Shown piece by piece: positions 1-6,896 of a stretch of 7,042 bases of DNA. A program made the position numbers and the translations under genes. Source of the stretch: an uncultured Bacteroidales bacterium. Lineage in GTDB: Bacteria > Bacteroidota > Bacteroidia > Bacteroidales > Bacteroidaceae. The notes under the pieces were generated by a model, which did not search any database, had not been told where the DNA came from, and saw only the letters and a program-made list of their open reading frames with translations. Each line of letters starts with the position of its first letter. The stretch's first letter is position 1. Where the stretch lies: contig CALCYA010000049.1 of NCBI GenBank assembly GCA_937906165.1, positions 1 to 7,042 of the forward strand. The letters run 5' to 3'.

Positions 1-44
1 TTGTACCTTCACCTGAAGGTGCAGCTACATTTGCACTCGCTGAA

Positions 45-70
45 AAAATACAAGGCAACCCTTGTCTTTT
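45..70. terminator. terminator-like hairpin in repeat unit 1
   Basis: The arms ACAAGG (50-55) and CCTTGT (60-65) enclose a CAAC loop. Outside them AAAA (45-48) can pair with TTTT (67-70) across a single T/C mismatch. An A-tract before and a T-tract after a short stem resembles a weak, possibly bidirectional intrinsic terminator. The stem has few G-C pairs, so its strength is doubtful. The 3' arm also contains the TTG (62-64) that could serve as the -33 element of the next promoter-like site, so folding and promoter function share bases. Confidence 0.35.
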
Positions 71-106
71 CGCTCGTTTATTTGTACCTTCACCTGAAGG
101 TGCAGC

Positions 107-114
107 TACATTTG
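107..114 (+). promoter_or_regulatory. -7-like element TACATTTG within repeat unit 2
   Basis: TACATTTG matches TAnnTTTG perfectly. A TTTG lies upstream at 81-84, but the 22-bp gap is slightly longer than usual. The same element sits at 26-33 in unit 1. If it is active, transcripts starting near 118-121 would run through the second hairpin before reaching the flippase gene. Confidence 0.35.
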
Positions 115-125
115 CACTCGCTGAA

Positions 126-151
126 AAAATACAAGGCAACCCTTGTCTTTT
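126..151. terminator. terminator-like hairpin in repeat unit 2
   Basis: This is an exact second copy of the hairpin at 45-70: arms at 131-136 and 141-146, with flanking AAAA (126-129) and TTTT (148-151). It lies just upstream of the flippase gene and overlaps the TTG at 143-145 used in the proposed flippase promoter. It could end transcription arriving from the left, or it may simply be a by-product of the repeat. No experimental sign of function is visible. Confidence 0.35.
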
Positions 152-173
152 CGCTCGTTTATTTGTACCTTCG
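143..173 (+). promoter_or_regulatory. candidate promoter for the flippase-M23-C69 operon
   Basis: TTG at 143-145 is followed after 20 bp by TACCTTCG at 166-173. This resembles the Bacteroidetes primary sigma factor consensus (-33 TTTG, -7 TAnnTTTG), with one mismatch in the -7 element (TTCG for TTTG). Transcription would start near 180, giving a leader of about 30 nt before the ATG at 211. The same arrangement occurs one unit earlier (TTG 62-64, TACCTTCA 85-92), so the duplication has multiplied the promoter-like site. The call rests on motif and spacing only. Confidence 0.5.
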
Positions 174-210
174 CATTAATTTGCGCAATAGCGCAGAATC
201 GGTATCTTAA

Positions 211-1725
211 ATGGGTCGGGGCGAGCAGAATAATCAAAAGAAAAACGGTTATCAGCATACAATCAAATATCTGGGCATTTTTGGAGGTGCTCAGGGATTT
301 TCAATGCTCCTCAATATGCTACGTACCAAAATGACCAGTGTGTTGTTAGGTGTCGCCGGTCAGTCTATCATTACTATCTCTAACCGTACAATACAGATGT
401 TCAGCGACTGTACAGGCTTAAGTCTTGCTTTCAGTGCAGTGCGCAGGATGTCCGATGCATATGAGAATAGTGATGATGCCATAGTCGAGCATTGTGTCAA
501 GGTGGTTCGCAGCATAGCTCTCCTTACCGGGATGCTCGGCATACTACTTATGCTTGCTGTCACACCTTTCATCAGTGAATGGATCTTTCGTGGTTCAAGT
601 GACTATTATCTTGCAAAACTGTTGCTTCTTTCTCCCGTAGTCATGCTGATGGCTGTATCGAATGGTGAAATAGCTATATTGCGTGGAACAAGACGACTCA
701 ACAAGGTTGCACTCTATTCTTTGGCTACTTCAATAATATCATTGCTCATTTCTGTTCCGTTGTATCTTGTCGTGGGTTTAGGTGGTATCTTTCCTGCAAT
801 TTTTGCAACGGCATTCCTGCAGATGTGTGTACTGCTGTACTTCACAGTCCCACACTACAAGTATAAGGTGTCGCCGTTCTCTTTGAGACTATTGCGAGAG
901 GGTGTCGATATGGTTAAAATGGGAGCAGGATACATTTTCGCTTCAATCCTGACCTCCTCTGCAATGTGGCTGATATGTGCATTGTTGTCCGATTTCGGTG
1001 ATGGTGAAAGTGCTGGACTTTTCAGTGCCGGATTCGTGATGATAAGCCTTTTGCCGGGTATATTGTTCGCTGCGCTTGATTCGGAGTATTATCCGCGTTT
1101 ATCGGGTGTGGCGGCAAAGACGGATGTCCGCAATGCCATGGTAAATGAACAGGTCGAGGTGCAGCTTCTTGTACAGGCGCCGTTGCTTATGGCTTTTGTG
1201 GTTGCTATGCCGTTGTTGGTACCTCTCTTTTATGATGCAGAGTTTGTGCCGGCAATAGCAATGGCACAGTTTGCAATGTTTGGAATGTTCATGCGTACAA
1301 TGACGTACCCGATTTCGTTCCTGCCTCTTGTCAATAATGATACTGTAGTGTTTGTGATACTTGAGGGCGTATATAATGTCCTTCTGGTGACCCTTGTGGT
1401 GGTGGGCTTCCTGCACGACGATTATGTTGGTGTAGGTGTAGGAATTGCTGTAGCACATACAGTAGACTTTGCTGTCGTATACGCTGTAGCCCGCTTCAGG
1501 TACGGAATGCGGCTTTCGGTTGATGCGGTATGTTACTTTTTGTTGCATTTCCCTCTTTTTGTTGCAGTCATAGCTATGGCGATGTCATGTGGATGCAGTT
1601 GGTACTATTGGCTTCTGGGAGGGATATTCGTGTTGCTCTCCATGGCTGTTTCACTTTGGATGTTCAGCCGTATGTCGGTATTGCCTGGAGTTGTGGATAA
1701 AATATTTAAAGTGTTCAAGAGATGA
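211..1725 (+). CDS. MOP-superfamily polysaccharide/O-unit flippase (Wzx-like)
   Basis: This is an inner-membrane protein of 504 aa, close to the usual 450-510 aa for Wzx/RfbX-type flippases. These move lipid-linked oligosaccharides across the inner membrane for O-antigen, capsule or exopolysaccharide assembly. It has about 12-14 hydrophobic segments, roughly at residues 20-50, 101-123, 133-150, 168-190, 191-212, 238-260, 266-289, 318-341, 345-365, 377-400, 406-426, 438-459 and 464-485. A conserved-looking N-terminal stretch FSDCTGLSLAFSAVRR (64-79) follows the first helix region, as in Bacteroidetes 'polysaccharide biosynthesis protein' members. The tail is basic (KIFKVFKR). The start at 211 is chosen because the typical N-terminal helix begins at KYLGIFGGAQ (19-28); a start at Met32 would cut into it. 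There is no Shine-Dalgarno sequence, as expected for this phylum. The stop overlaps the next gene. No glycosyltransferase neighbours are visible, so the substrate is unknown. A MurJ-like lipid II role is less likely but not excluded. Confidence 0.83.
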   Translation: MGRGEQNNQKKNGYQHTIKYLGIFGGAQGFSMLLNMLRTKMTSVLLGVAGQSIITISNRTIQMFSDCTGLSLAFSAVRRMSDAYENSDDAIVEHCVKVVRSIALLTGMLGILLMLAVTPFISEWIFRGSSDYYLAKLLLLSPVVMLMAVSNGEIAILRGTRRLNKVALYSLATSIISLLISVPLYLVVGLGGIFPAIFATAFLQMCVLLYFTVPHYKYKVSPFSLRLLREGVDMVKMGAGYIFASILTSSAMWLICALLSDFGDGESAGLFSAGFVMISLLPGILFAALDSEYYPRLSGVAAKTDVRNAMVNEQVEVQLLVQAPLLMAFVVAMPLLVPLFYDAEFVPAIAMAQFAMFGMFMRTMTYPISFLPLVNNDTVVFVILEGVYNVLLVTLVVVGFLHDDYVGVGVGIAVAHTVDFAVVYAVARFRYGMRLSVDAVCYFLLHFPLFVAVIAMAMSCGCSWYYWLLGGIFVLLSMAVSLWMFSRMSVLPGVVDKIFKVFKR

Positions 1726-3395
1726 GAAAAGTATTCGTCATATTGTTGTATCTCATTTCAGCTGTCTTGCCGTCTAACGCCCAGCATGATTGTGGCGGTT
1801 TCTTGTCGCCTTTTGACTTTGGACTGTTCCTGAGCGGAAATTTCGGCGAACTGCGCTCCAACCATTTCCATTCAGGAATAGATTTCAAAACCCAAGGCGT
1901 AGTGGGAAAGCCTATAAGGTGCGTGGCTGACGGTTATATATCCCGTGCAACTGTACAACCTGGTGGTTATGGTCTGGCTCTGTATGTGCAGCACGACAAT
2001 GGGTATATGACTGTATACGGGCATCTTGACCGCTTCCCGGCCGAGGTGCAGCAGAGGATTCGTGAGTATCAGTATGCTAACGAAACCTTTGCTGTCGATC
2101 TCTCTCTTGCACCTGATGAACTGAGGGTGTCAAAAGGTGAGGTGCTTGCTTTTGCCGGCAATACGGGGTACTCCTTTGGACCGCATCTGCATTTTGAAGT
2201 GCGTGACTCTACAGGTAATGAGCTGTATGACCCGTTGAAGTTCTATGGCAAACTGCTCAAGGATGGCCGCCCGCCGGTGGCGTCAAAGATTGCTGTGTAC
2301 CCTATTGAAGGATACGGCGTGGTTGACAGTACGGCAATTTCAAGAGTATGCCCAATAAGGAACGGAACCCTTGCCGATACGCTTAATGTGTGGGGCAGGA
2401 TAGGTTTCGGTATAAAGGCGCTTGATTATATGGACGGGACGTCAAATAATTATGGTGTCTATCATGTGGAACTTTTTGTTGATGACAGCCTGCGTTTTGA
2501 AAGCAGAATGGATAATTTTTCGTTTGCGGAGACAAGGCTCATCAATGCCTGGGCCGATTATACAAGATATGTCAATGATGGCGAGTGGTTCCTGCGCTCG
2601 TTCATCCAGGGCAATAACCCATTGCGTGCTGTTAAGGCGGATGATGCCCGCGGAATTATAAATTTTGACGAGGAACGTCTGTATGAAGTAGAATACAGGT
2701 TGAGCGACTATCACGGAAACAGCAGTGTATACAGGTTCTGTGTACGTGGAACAAAGCAGGATATCCCGCCGTTTGCGAAAGAGGGGCACTATCTGCTGTG
2801 GTTTTTGAACAATATGTTGGAATATGATGCTTTCAGCCTGAATATTCCTGCAGGTGAACTGTTTGACAATACTCTTTTGGAGGTGTGTATCACCGACGGT
2901 GAATATGGTGTTTCGCGCAGGTGTTCTTTCGGAAGTGAACCGATACCTGTTTGGCATAAGGCAAAGCTCTCTTTGAAAGTGGATTCGCTTGTTGTTGACA
3001 GCTCAAAGCTATATGTAAAGCGCATAACAAAGAAAGGCGGTTATTCTGTCGGCGGAAAATATTCCGGTGGTCTGGTCACTGCGGATGTTACGGCTCTCGG
3101 CACTTTTGAGGTTGCCATGGATACTGTACCTCCGCGTCTGTTGCCTATAAGGGAGAACCGATGGATGCGCAACGGAAAAGTGGTACTTGCGATGTCGGAC
3201 AAGGAGACTTCTGTAAGGTCGTTCCGCGGAACACTCGACGGCAAGTTCGTCCTTTTCAAGTACAGCAGCAAGAATGGCCGTCTTGAGCTTGACCTCAAGG
3301 GAGAAGGTGTTTCACGCGGTGTCCACCAATTGAGGGTTGAGGCGGTTGATGCTTGTGGAAATATAGGGGTTTATGAGAAAAAGATAAAATATTGA
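1722..3395 (+). CDS. secreted M23-family (LytM-type) metallopeptidase with beta-rich C-terminal region
   Basis: This 557-aa protein is a predicted zinc endopeptidase acting on peptidoglycan cross-bridges or stem peptides outside the inner membrane. A signal peptide covers residues 1-20 (hydrophobic VFVILLYLISAVL, then SNA before Q21). The M23 domain spans about 28-175. By family logic the Zn ligands are H50 and D54 (HSGID) and H157 (HLHFE), and the catalytic histidines are H101 (YGHLD) and H155, so the active site is complete. GGYGLALYVQHDNGY (81-95) is a typical core strand pair. H101 and H155 are 54 residues apart, longer than in compact LytM domains, because of an inserted segment at about 104-135. 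Residues about 185-557 have no enzyme motif; the last 90 look like an Ig-like beta domain ending in VEAVDACGNIG (539-549). The ATG at 1722 overlaps the flippase stop (ATGA), which suggests translational coupling. The exact bond cleaved is not inferable. Confidence 0.9.
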   Translation: MRKVFVILLYLISAVLPSNAQHDCGGFLSPFDFGLFLSGNFGELRSNHFHSGIDFKTQGVVGKPIRCVADGYISRATVQPGGYGLALYVQHDNGYMTVYGHLDRFPAEVQQRIREYQYANETFAVDLSLAPDELRVSKGEVLAFAGNTGYSFGPHLHFEVRDSTGNELYDPLKFYGKLLKDGRPPVASKIAVYPIEGYGVVDSTAISRVCPIRNGTLADTLNVWGRIGFGIKALDYMDGTSNNYGVYHVELFVDDSLRFESRMDNFSFAETRLINAWADYTRYVNDGEWFLRSFIQGNNPLRAVKADDARGIINFDEERLYEVEYRLSDYHGNSSVYRFCVRGTKQDIPPFAKEGHYLLWFLNNMLEYDAFSLNIPAGELFDNTLLEVCITDGEYGVSRRCSFGSEPIPVWHKAKLSLKVDSLVVDSSKLYVKRITKKGGYSVGGKYSGGLVTADVTALGTFEVAMDTVPPRLLPIRENRWMRNGKVVLAMSDKETSVRSFRGTLDGKFVLFKYSSKNGRLELDLKGEGVSRGVHQLRVEAVDACGNIGVYEKKIKY

Positions 3396-3409
3396 TAAAT
3401 TGAATTATT

Positions 3410-5056
3410 ATGAAAAAATTAGGATTTTTGTTTATGCTGTTGGTGCTTCTGGCTTCTGCCGGTGAGGCGTGTACCAACTTCCTTGTCGGCAAGAAAGCTT
3501 CGGCCGACGGTTCAGTGTTCATCTCATATAGTGCCGACAGTTACGGTATGAGCGGATTTGTTGCCCATTTCCCTGCTGCCATTCATCCCGAGGGCGCAAT
3601 GCGTGAGATCTACAATTGGGATTCAGGTGATTATATCGGTTCAATACCCGAGGCGCGCGTTACATATAATGTACTCGGAAATATCAACGAGCATCAGGTG
3701 GCTATTGCCGAGACTACTTTCGGTGGCCGTGAGGAGCTTGTGGACACAACTGGCCTAATTGACTACGGAAACCTCATTTATATTGCTCTGCAACGTTCGC
3801 GTACAGCACGTGAGGCAATTGATGTTATGACATCTCTTGTGGCTGAGTACGGTTACTACAGCAGTGGCGAGAGCTTTTCTATTGCCGACCCCAACGAGGC
3901 ATGGATTCTTGAGATGATAGGCAAGGGCGGCAAGGAGAAAGGTGCCGTATGGGTAGCTATACGCATCCCCGATGACTGCATCTCGGCTCATGCAAACCAG
4001 GCACGCATCCGCAAGTTCGATATGAAGGACAAGGAGAACGTGCGTTACTCAAAGGATGTCATCAAGTTTGCCCGCAAGATGGGATACTTCGACGGCAAGG
4101 ATGAGGATTTTGACTTCGCTGCAGCTTATTGCCCTGCCGATTTCGGTGGCTTGCGTTATTGTGATGCGCGTGTATGGAGCTTCTTCAATATGTTCGGAGC
4201 AGAAGACATGACAAAGTATCTTGCATGGGCGTCCGGTGATGCGATGGCCGAGCCTATGCCTCTTTATATGAAGCCTAAGGCTCCTGTCTCACTTCAGGAT
4301 ATGCAGCGCGGTATGCGCGACCACTATGAGGGTACTCCGTTTGACGTGACAACCGATTTGGGTGCAGGCCCTTACTGCATGCCTTACCGCCCCTCTCCGT
4401 TGAGCTTCAAGGTCGATGGCAAGGAGTATTTCAACGAGCGTCCTATATCGACATTCCAGACAGCCTTCACCTTTGTGGCACAGTTGCGCAGTTGGTTACC
4501 CAATGCTGTAGGCGGTGTGATGTGGTTCGGTACCGATGATGCCAACATGGTAGTGTTCACTCCTGTATATTGCTGTGCGACAACCGTGCCCGACTGCTAC
4601 AAGGAGCAGTATGCCGACCCTGTGGTGTTCTCATGGAAATCATCTTTCTGGGTGTTCAACTGGGTTGCGAATATGATATATCCCAAGTATTCAATGGTTA
4701 TTGATGATATGCGCGGTGTGCAGGGTGCCCTTGAAAAGAGAATCTATGAGCAGAGCAAGGAGGTTGAGGCCGAGGCTCTTGCAGTCATCAAGTCTTCACC
4801 CAAATATGCTATCCAGATGCTTACCGATTACACATGCAACAGTGCCGAGGAGGCATTGAGCGAGTGGAAAGCGTTCGGTGAGAAAATCATCGTGAAGTAC
4901 AACGATATGGTAGTGAAGCAGGAGAAGAACGGTAAGGTGCTGCGTGGCAAGACCGGTCTTGCCGGCAAGATTACCCGCCCAGGCTATCCGCAGGAATATC
5001 TGAAGCAGATTGTGGAGCAGACAGGTGATAAATATCTTATTCCGAAAGCAAAATAA
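3410..5056 (+). CDS. secreted C69-family dipeptidase (N-terminal nucleophile hydrolase)
   Basis: This 548-aa peptidase of the C69/U34 (PepD-like) family cleaves dipeptides or short peptides. A signal peptide (residues 1-20, hydrophobic LGFLFMLLVLLASA, then GEA) is followed directly by C21-TNFLVGKKASADGS. In this family the mature N-terminal Cys of the CT-x(3)-VGK-AS-x-DGS motif is the nucleophile, so secretion itself would expose the catalytic residue. Other family-like stretches are NEHQVAIAETTFGGRE (93-108), EAWILEMIGKGG (163-174) and HANQARIRKFD (194-204). The length is in the range of secreted Bacteroidetes members and longer than the roughly 470-aa lactobacillar PepD. The lipobox fit at C21 is poor (GEAC), so a lipoprotein is less likely. 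The start codon lies 14 bp after the M23 stop with no promoter motif between them, so it is probably co-transcribed. It may scavenge peptides in the periplasm or trim peptidoglycan peptides; the choice is inference. Confidence 0.91.
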   Translation: MKKLGFLFMLLVLLASAGEACTNFLVGKKASADGSVFISYSADSYGMSGFVAHFPAAIHPEGAMREIYNWDSGDYIGSIPEARVTYNVLGNINEHQVAIAETTFGGREELVDTTGLIDYGNLIYIALQRSRTAREAIDVMTSLVAEYGYYSSGESFSIADPNEAWILEMIGKGGKEKGAVWVAIRIPDDCISAHANQARIRKFDMKDKENVRYSKDVIKFARKMGYFDGKDEDFDFAAAYCPADFGGLRYCDARVWSFFNMFGAEDMTKYLAWASGDAMAEPMPLYMKPKAPVSLQDMQRGMRDHYEGTPFDVTTDLGAGPYCMPYRPSPLSFKVDGKEYFNERPISTFQTAFTFVAQLRSWLPNAVGGVMWFGTDDANMVVFTPVYCCATTVPDCYKEQYADPVVFSWKSSFWVFNWVANMIYPKYSMVIDDMRGVQGALEKRIYEQSKEVEAEALAVIKSSPKYAIQMLTDYTCNSAEEALSEWKAFGEKIIVKYNDMVVKQEKNGKVLRGKTGLAGKITRPGYPQEYLKQIVEQTGDKYLIPKAK

Positions 5057-5063
5057 TCTTAGA

Positions 5064-5096
5064 TTTGTTGTTTATCCAAATAAATGGTTATATTTG
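5064..5096 (+). promoter_or_regulatory. Bacteroidetes-type promoter of the phospho-sugar mutase gene
   Basis: TTTG (5064-5067) is separated by 21 bp from TATATTTG (5089-5096), an exact match to the -33 TTTG / -7 TAnnTTTG consensus of the phylum. A second TTG at 5068-5070 gives an 18-bp alternative. Initiation near 5100-5104 would leave an A/T-rich leader of about 35 nt with no Shine-Dalgarno sequence before the ATG at 5137. This indicates that the mutase gene has its own promoter, although no terminator hairpin separates it from the dipeptidase gene, so read-through is possible. Confidence 0.75.
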
Positions 5097-5136
5097 CATT
5101 CTACAGAAGACATTAACTTAATAATTAACTATAAGT

Positions 5137-6876
5137 ATGGATCAGGAATTGATTAAAATGGTAACGGAAAAGGCTACAGAGTGGCTTTCTCCTGCTTATG
5201 ACGAAGAGACACAGAAAGAGGTTAAGGCAATGTTGGATAATGAGGACAAGACTCCTCTTATCGATGCTTTCTACCGTGAGTTGGAGTTCGGTACCGGTGG
5301 CTTGCGTGGTATCATGGGTGCAGGTAGCAACCGCATGAACATCTACACTGTAGGTAAGGCAACACAGGGCTTGGCAAACTATCTTAACGAGTGCTTCAAG
5401 GATTTGGAGCAGATTTCTGTTGTTGTGGGCCATGACTGCCGTAACAACAGCCGTCTCTTTGCAGAGATCTCTGCAAACATCTTCTCGGCTAACGGTATCA
5501 AGGTTTACCTCTTTGAGGACCTTCGTCCTACTCCTGAGATTTCATTTGCTATCCGTCACTTGGGTTGTCAGAGCGGTGTGAACATTACAGCCAGCCATAA
5601 CCCCAAGGAGTACAACGGTTACAAGGCTTATTGGGACGACGGTGCACAGATGCTTGCTCCACACGATGTCAATACAATCAAGCACGTTGAGAGCGTGAAG
5701 GTTGAGGATATCAAGTTCCAGGGTAACCCTGCTCTCATCGAGGTTATCGGTGAGGAGGTTGACAATGTGTTCCTCGATGCAGTGAAGGGTCTTATCATCG
5801 ATCCCGAGGTTATTGAGCGTCACAAGGACCTCAAGATTGTCTATACTCCTATCCACGGTTGCGGCCGCGTGCTCATCCCTGCATCATTGCGCCGTTGGGG
5901 CTTCGAGAATATCCACTGCGTAGAGGAGCAGATGGTTAAGGACGGTAACTTCCCGACTGTAGTTTCTCCTAACCCTGAGAATCCTGAGGCGATGACAATG
6001 GCCGTTGATCTTGCAAAGAAGATTGATGCCGACCTCGTCATGGCTTCTGACCCTGATGCCGACCGTCTTGCTATCGCTTGCAAGAACAAGGCCGGTGAGT
6101 GGATGATCATCAACGGTAACCAGACATGTATGATGTTCCTCTACTACATCATCACCCAGTATACAAAGTTGGGCAAGATGACCGGTAAGGAGTTCGTTGT
6201 AAAGACCATCGTTACTACTGAGGTTATCAAGAATATTGCCGAGAAGAACAATCTCAAGATGTATGACTGCTACACCGGTTTCAAGTGGATTGCCAAGGTT
6301 ATCCGCGATAACGAGGGTATTGCAAAGTATATCGGTGGTGGTGAGGAGAGCTTCGGTTTCTTGGCCGAGGATTTCTGCCGCGACAAGGATGCTGTTTCTG
6401 CATGTAGCCTTATTGCCGAGGTTGCCGCTTGGGCAAAGGACAACGGCAAGAGCCTTTATGACCTTCTTATGGATATCTATGTTGAGTACGGCTTCTCTAA
6501 GGAGATTACCGTGAACGTGGTCAAGCCAGGTAAGAGCGGTGCCGATGAGATTCGTCAGATGATGGAGAACTTCCGCGCTAATCCTCTCAAGGAGATGGCA
6601 GGCGAGAAGGTTGTATGCTACAAGGACTTCAAGGCAATGAAACAGACAGATGCTGACGGAAATGTGACAGACATCGATATGCCAGAGCCGTCAAATGTTC
6701 TCCAGTACTTCACTGAGAGCGGTCACAAGGTTTCTGTACGTCCTTCCGGTACTGAGCCTAAGATCAAGTTCTATATGGAGGCTAAGGGCAAGATGGGTTG
6801 CCGTGAGTGTTATGCAGACGCTGTAGCAAAGGCTGATGAGACAATTGCAGCAATGAAAGAGGCGATGGGTATCTGA
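5137..6876 (+). CDS. phospho-sugar mutase (phosphoglucomutase/phosphomannomutase, PGM2-like)
   Basis: This 579-aa cytoplasmic enzyme belongs to the alpha-D-phosphohexomutase superfamily and interconverts hexose-6-phosphate and hexose-1-phosphate, feeding UDP-glucose or GDP-mannose type precursors. All four signature loops are present: the phosphoserine loop TASHNPKEYNGYK (151-163, phosphorylated Ser153), the Mg2+ loop DPDADR (305-310), the sugar-specificity loop GGGEESFG (400-407), and the phosphate-binding loop RPSGTEPKIKFY (535-546). The N-terminal LEFGTGGLRGIMGAGSNRMN (49-68) and the length near 580 point to the longer PGM2-like group rather than the roughly 460-aa AlgC-type enzymes. The GEES loop is common to enzymes acting on glucose and mannose phosphates, so the preferred sugar (or ribose phosphate, as in some PGM2 relatives) stays open. 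Codon choice is strongly biased (GGT, CGT, AAG, GAG frequent), unlike the flippase gene, which suggests high expression. It has its own promoter and terminator. Confidence 0.95.
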   Translation: MDQELIKMVTEKATEWLSPAYDEETQKEVKAMLDNEDKTPLIDAFYRELEFGTGGLRGIMGAGSNRMNIYTVGKATQGLANYLNECFKDLEQISVVVGHDCRNNSRLFAEISANIFSANGIKVYLFEDLRPTPEISFAIRHLGCQSGVNITASHNPKEYNGYKAYWDDGAQMLAPHDVNTIKHVESVKVEDIKFQGNPALIEVIGEEVDNVFLDAVKGLIIDPEVIERHKDLKIVYTPIHGCGRVLIPASLRRWGFENIHCVEEQMVKDGNFPTVVSPNPENPEAMTMAVDLAKKIDADLVMASDPDADRLAIACKNKAGEWMIINGNQTCMMFLYYIITQYTKLGKMTGKEFVVKTIVTTEVIKNIAEKNNLKMYDCYTGFKWIAKVIRDNEGIAKYIGGGEESFGFLAEDFCRDKDAVSACSLIAEVAAWAKDNGKSLYDLLMDIYVEYGFSKEITVNVVKPGKSGADEIRQMMENFRANPLKEMAGEKVVCYKDFKAMKQTDADGNVTDIDMPEPSNVLQYFTESGHKVSVRPSGTEPKIKFYMEAKGKMGCRECYADAVAKADETIAAMKEAMGI

Positions 6877-6896
6877 TAATACTCCTTATATATTGT

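Larger units (their letters stand above)
1..172. repeat. 81-bp tandem repeat, two identical units plus a 10-bp partial third
   Basis: Units lie at 1-81 and 82-162 and are identical base for base. A third copy begins at 163 (TTGTACCTTC) and diverges after 172. The window opens exactly at a unit boundary, so further copies may lie to the left. Each unit contains a hairpin ACCTTCA-CC-TGAAGGT (5-20 and 86-101), an overlapping inverted repeat GTGCA/TGCAC (19-23 with 32-36, and the same +81), a perfect Bacteroidetes -7-like element TACATTTG (26-33, 107-114), and a terminator-like hairpin (45-70, 126-151). The unit is 27 codons long, so it stays open in one frame, but I read it as regulatory rather than coding. 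The perfect identity implies recent duplication, or else an assembly artefact. Confidence 0.93.

Noticed and set aside
1..172. CRISPR-like array
   Set aside because: The 81-bp units are contiguous and identical, with no unique spacers between short repeats.
1..210. Open frame through the 81-bp repeats encoding a Leu/His/Tyr/Lys-rich repetitive peptide
   Set aside because: No start codon is visible inside the window except a TTG at the edge. The frame overlaps promoter-like elements, and openness through a duplicated unit carries little statistical weight. It is treated as regulatory DNA.
143..334. Alternative small gene overlapping the flippase start
   Set aside because: It lies in another frame, inside the repeat and the 5' part of the clear flippase gene, and shows no recognisable protein features.
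1099..1548. Minus-strand open frame of 149 codons inside the flippase gene
   Set aside because: Its composition is odd (His/Tyr/Lys-rich) and reflects the complement of hydrophobic codons. No independent evidence supports it.
2442..2957. Minus-strand open frame of 171 codons inside the M23 gene
   Set aside because: It is antisense to a well-supported coding region, has no promoter motif and shows no domain features. It is a shadow of the codon pattern.
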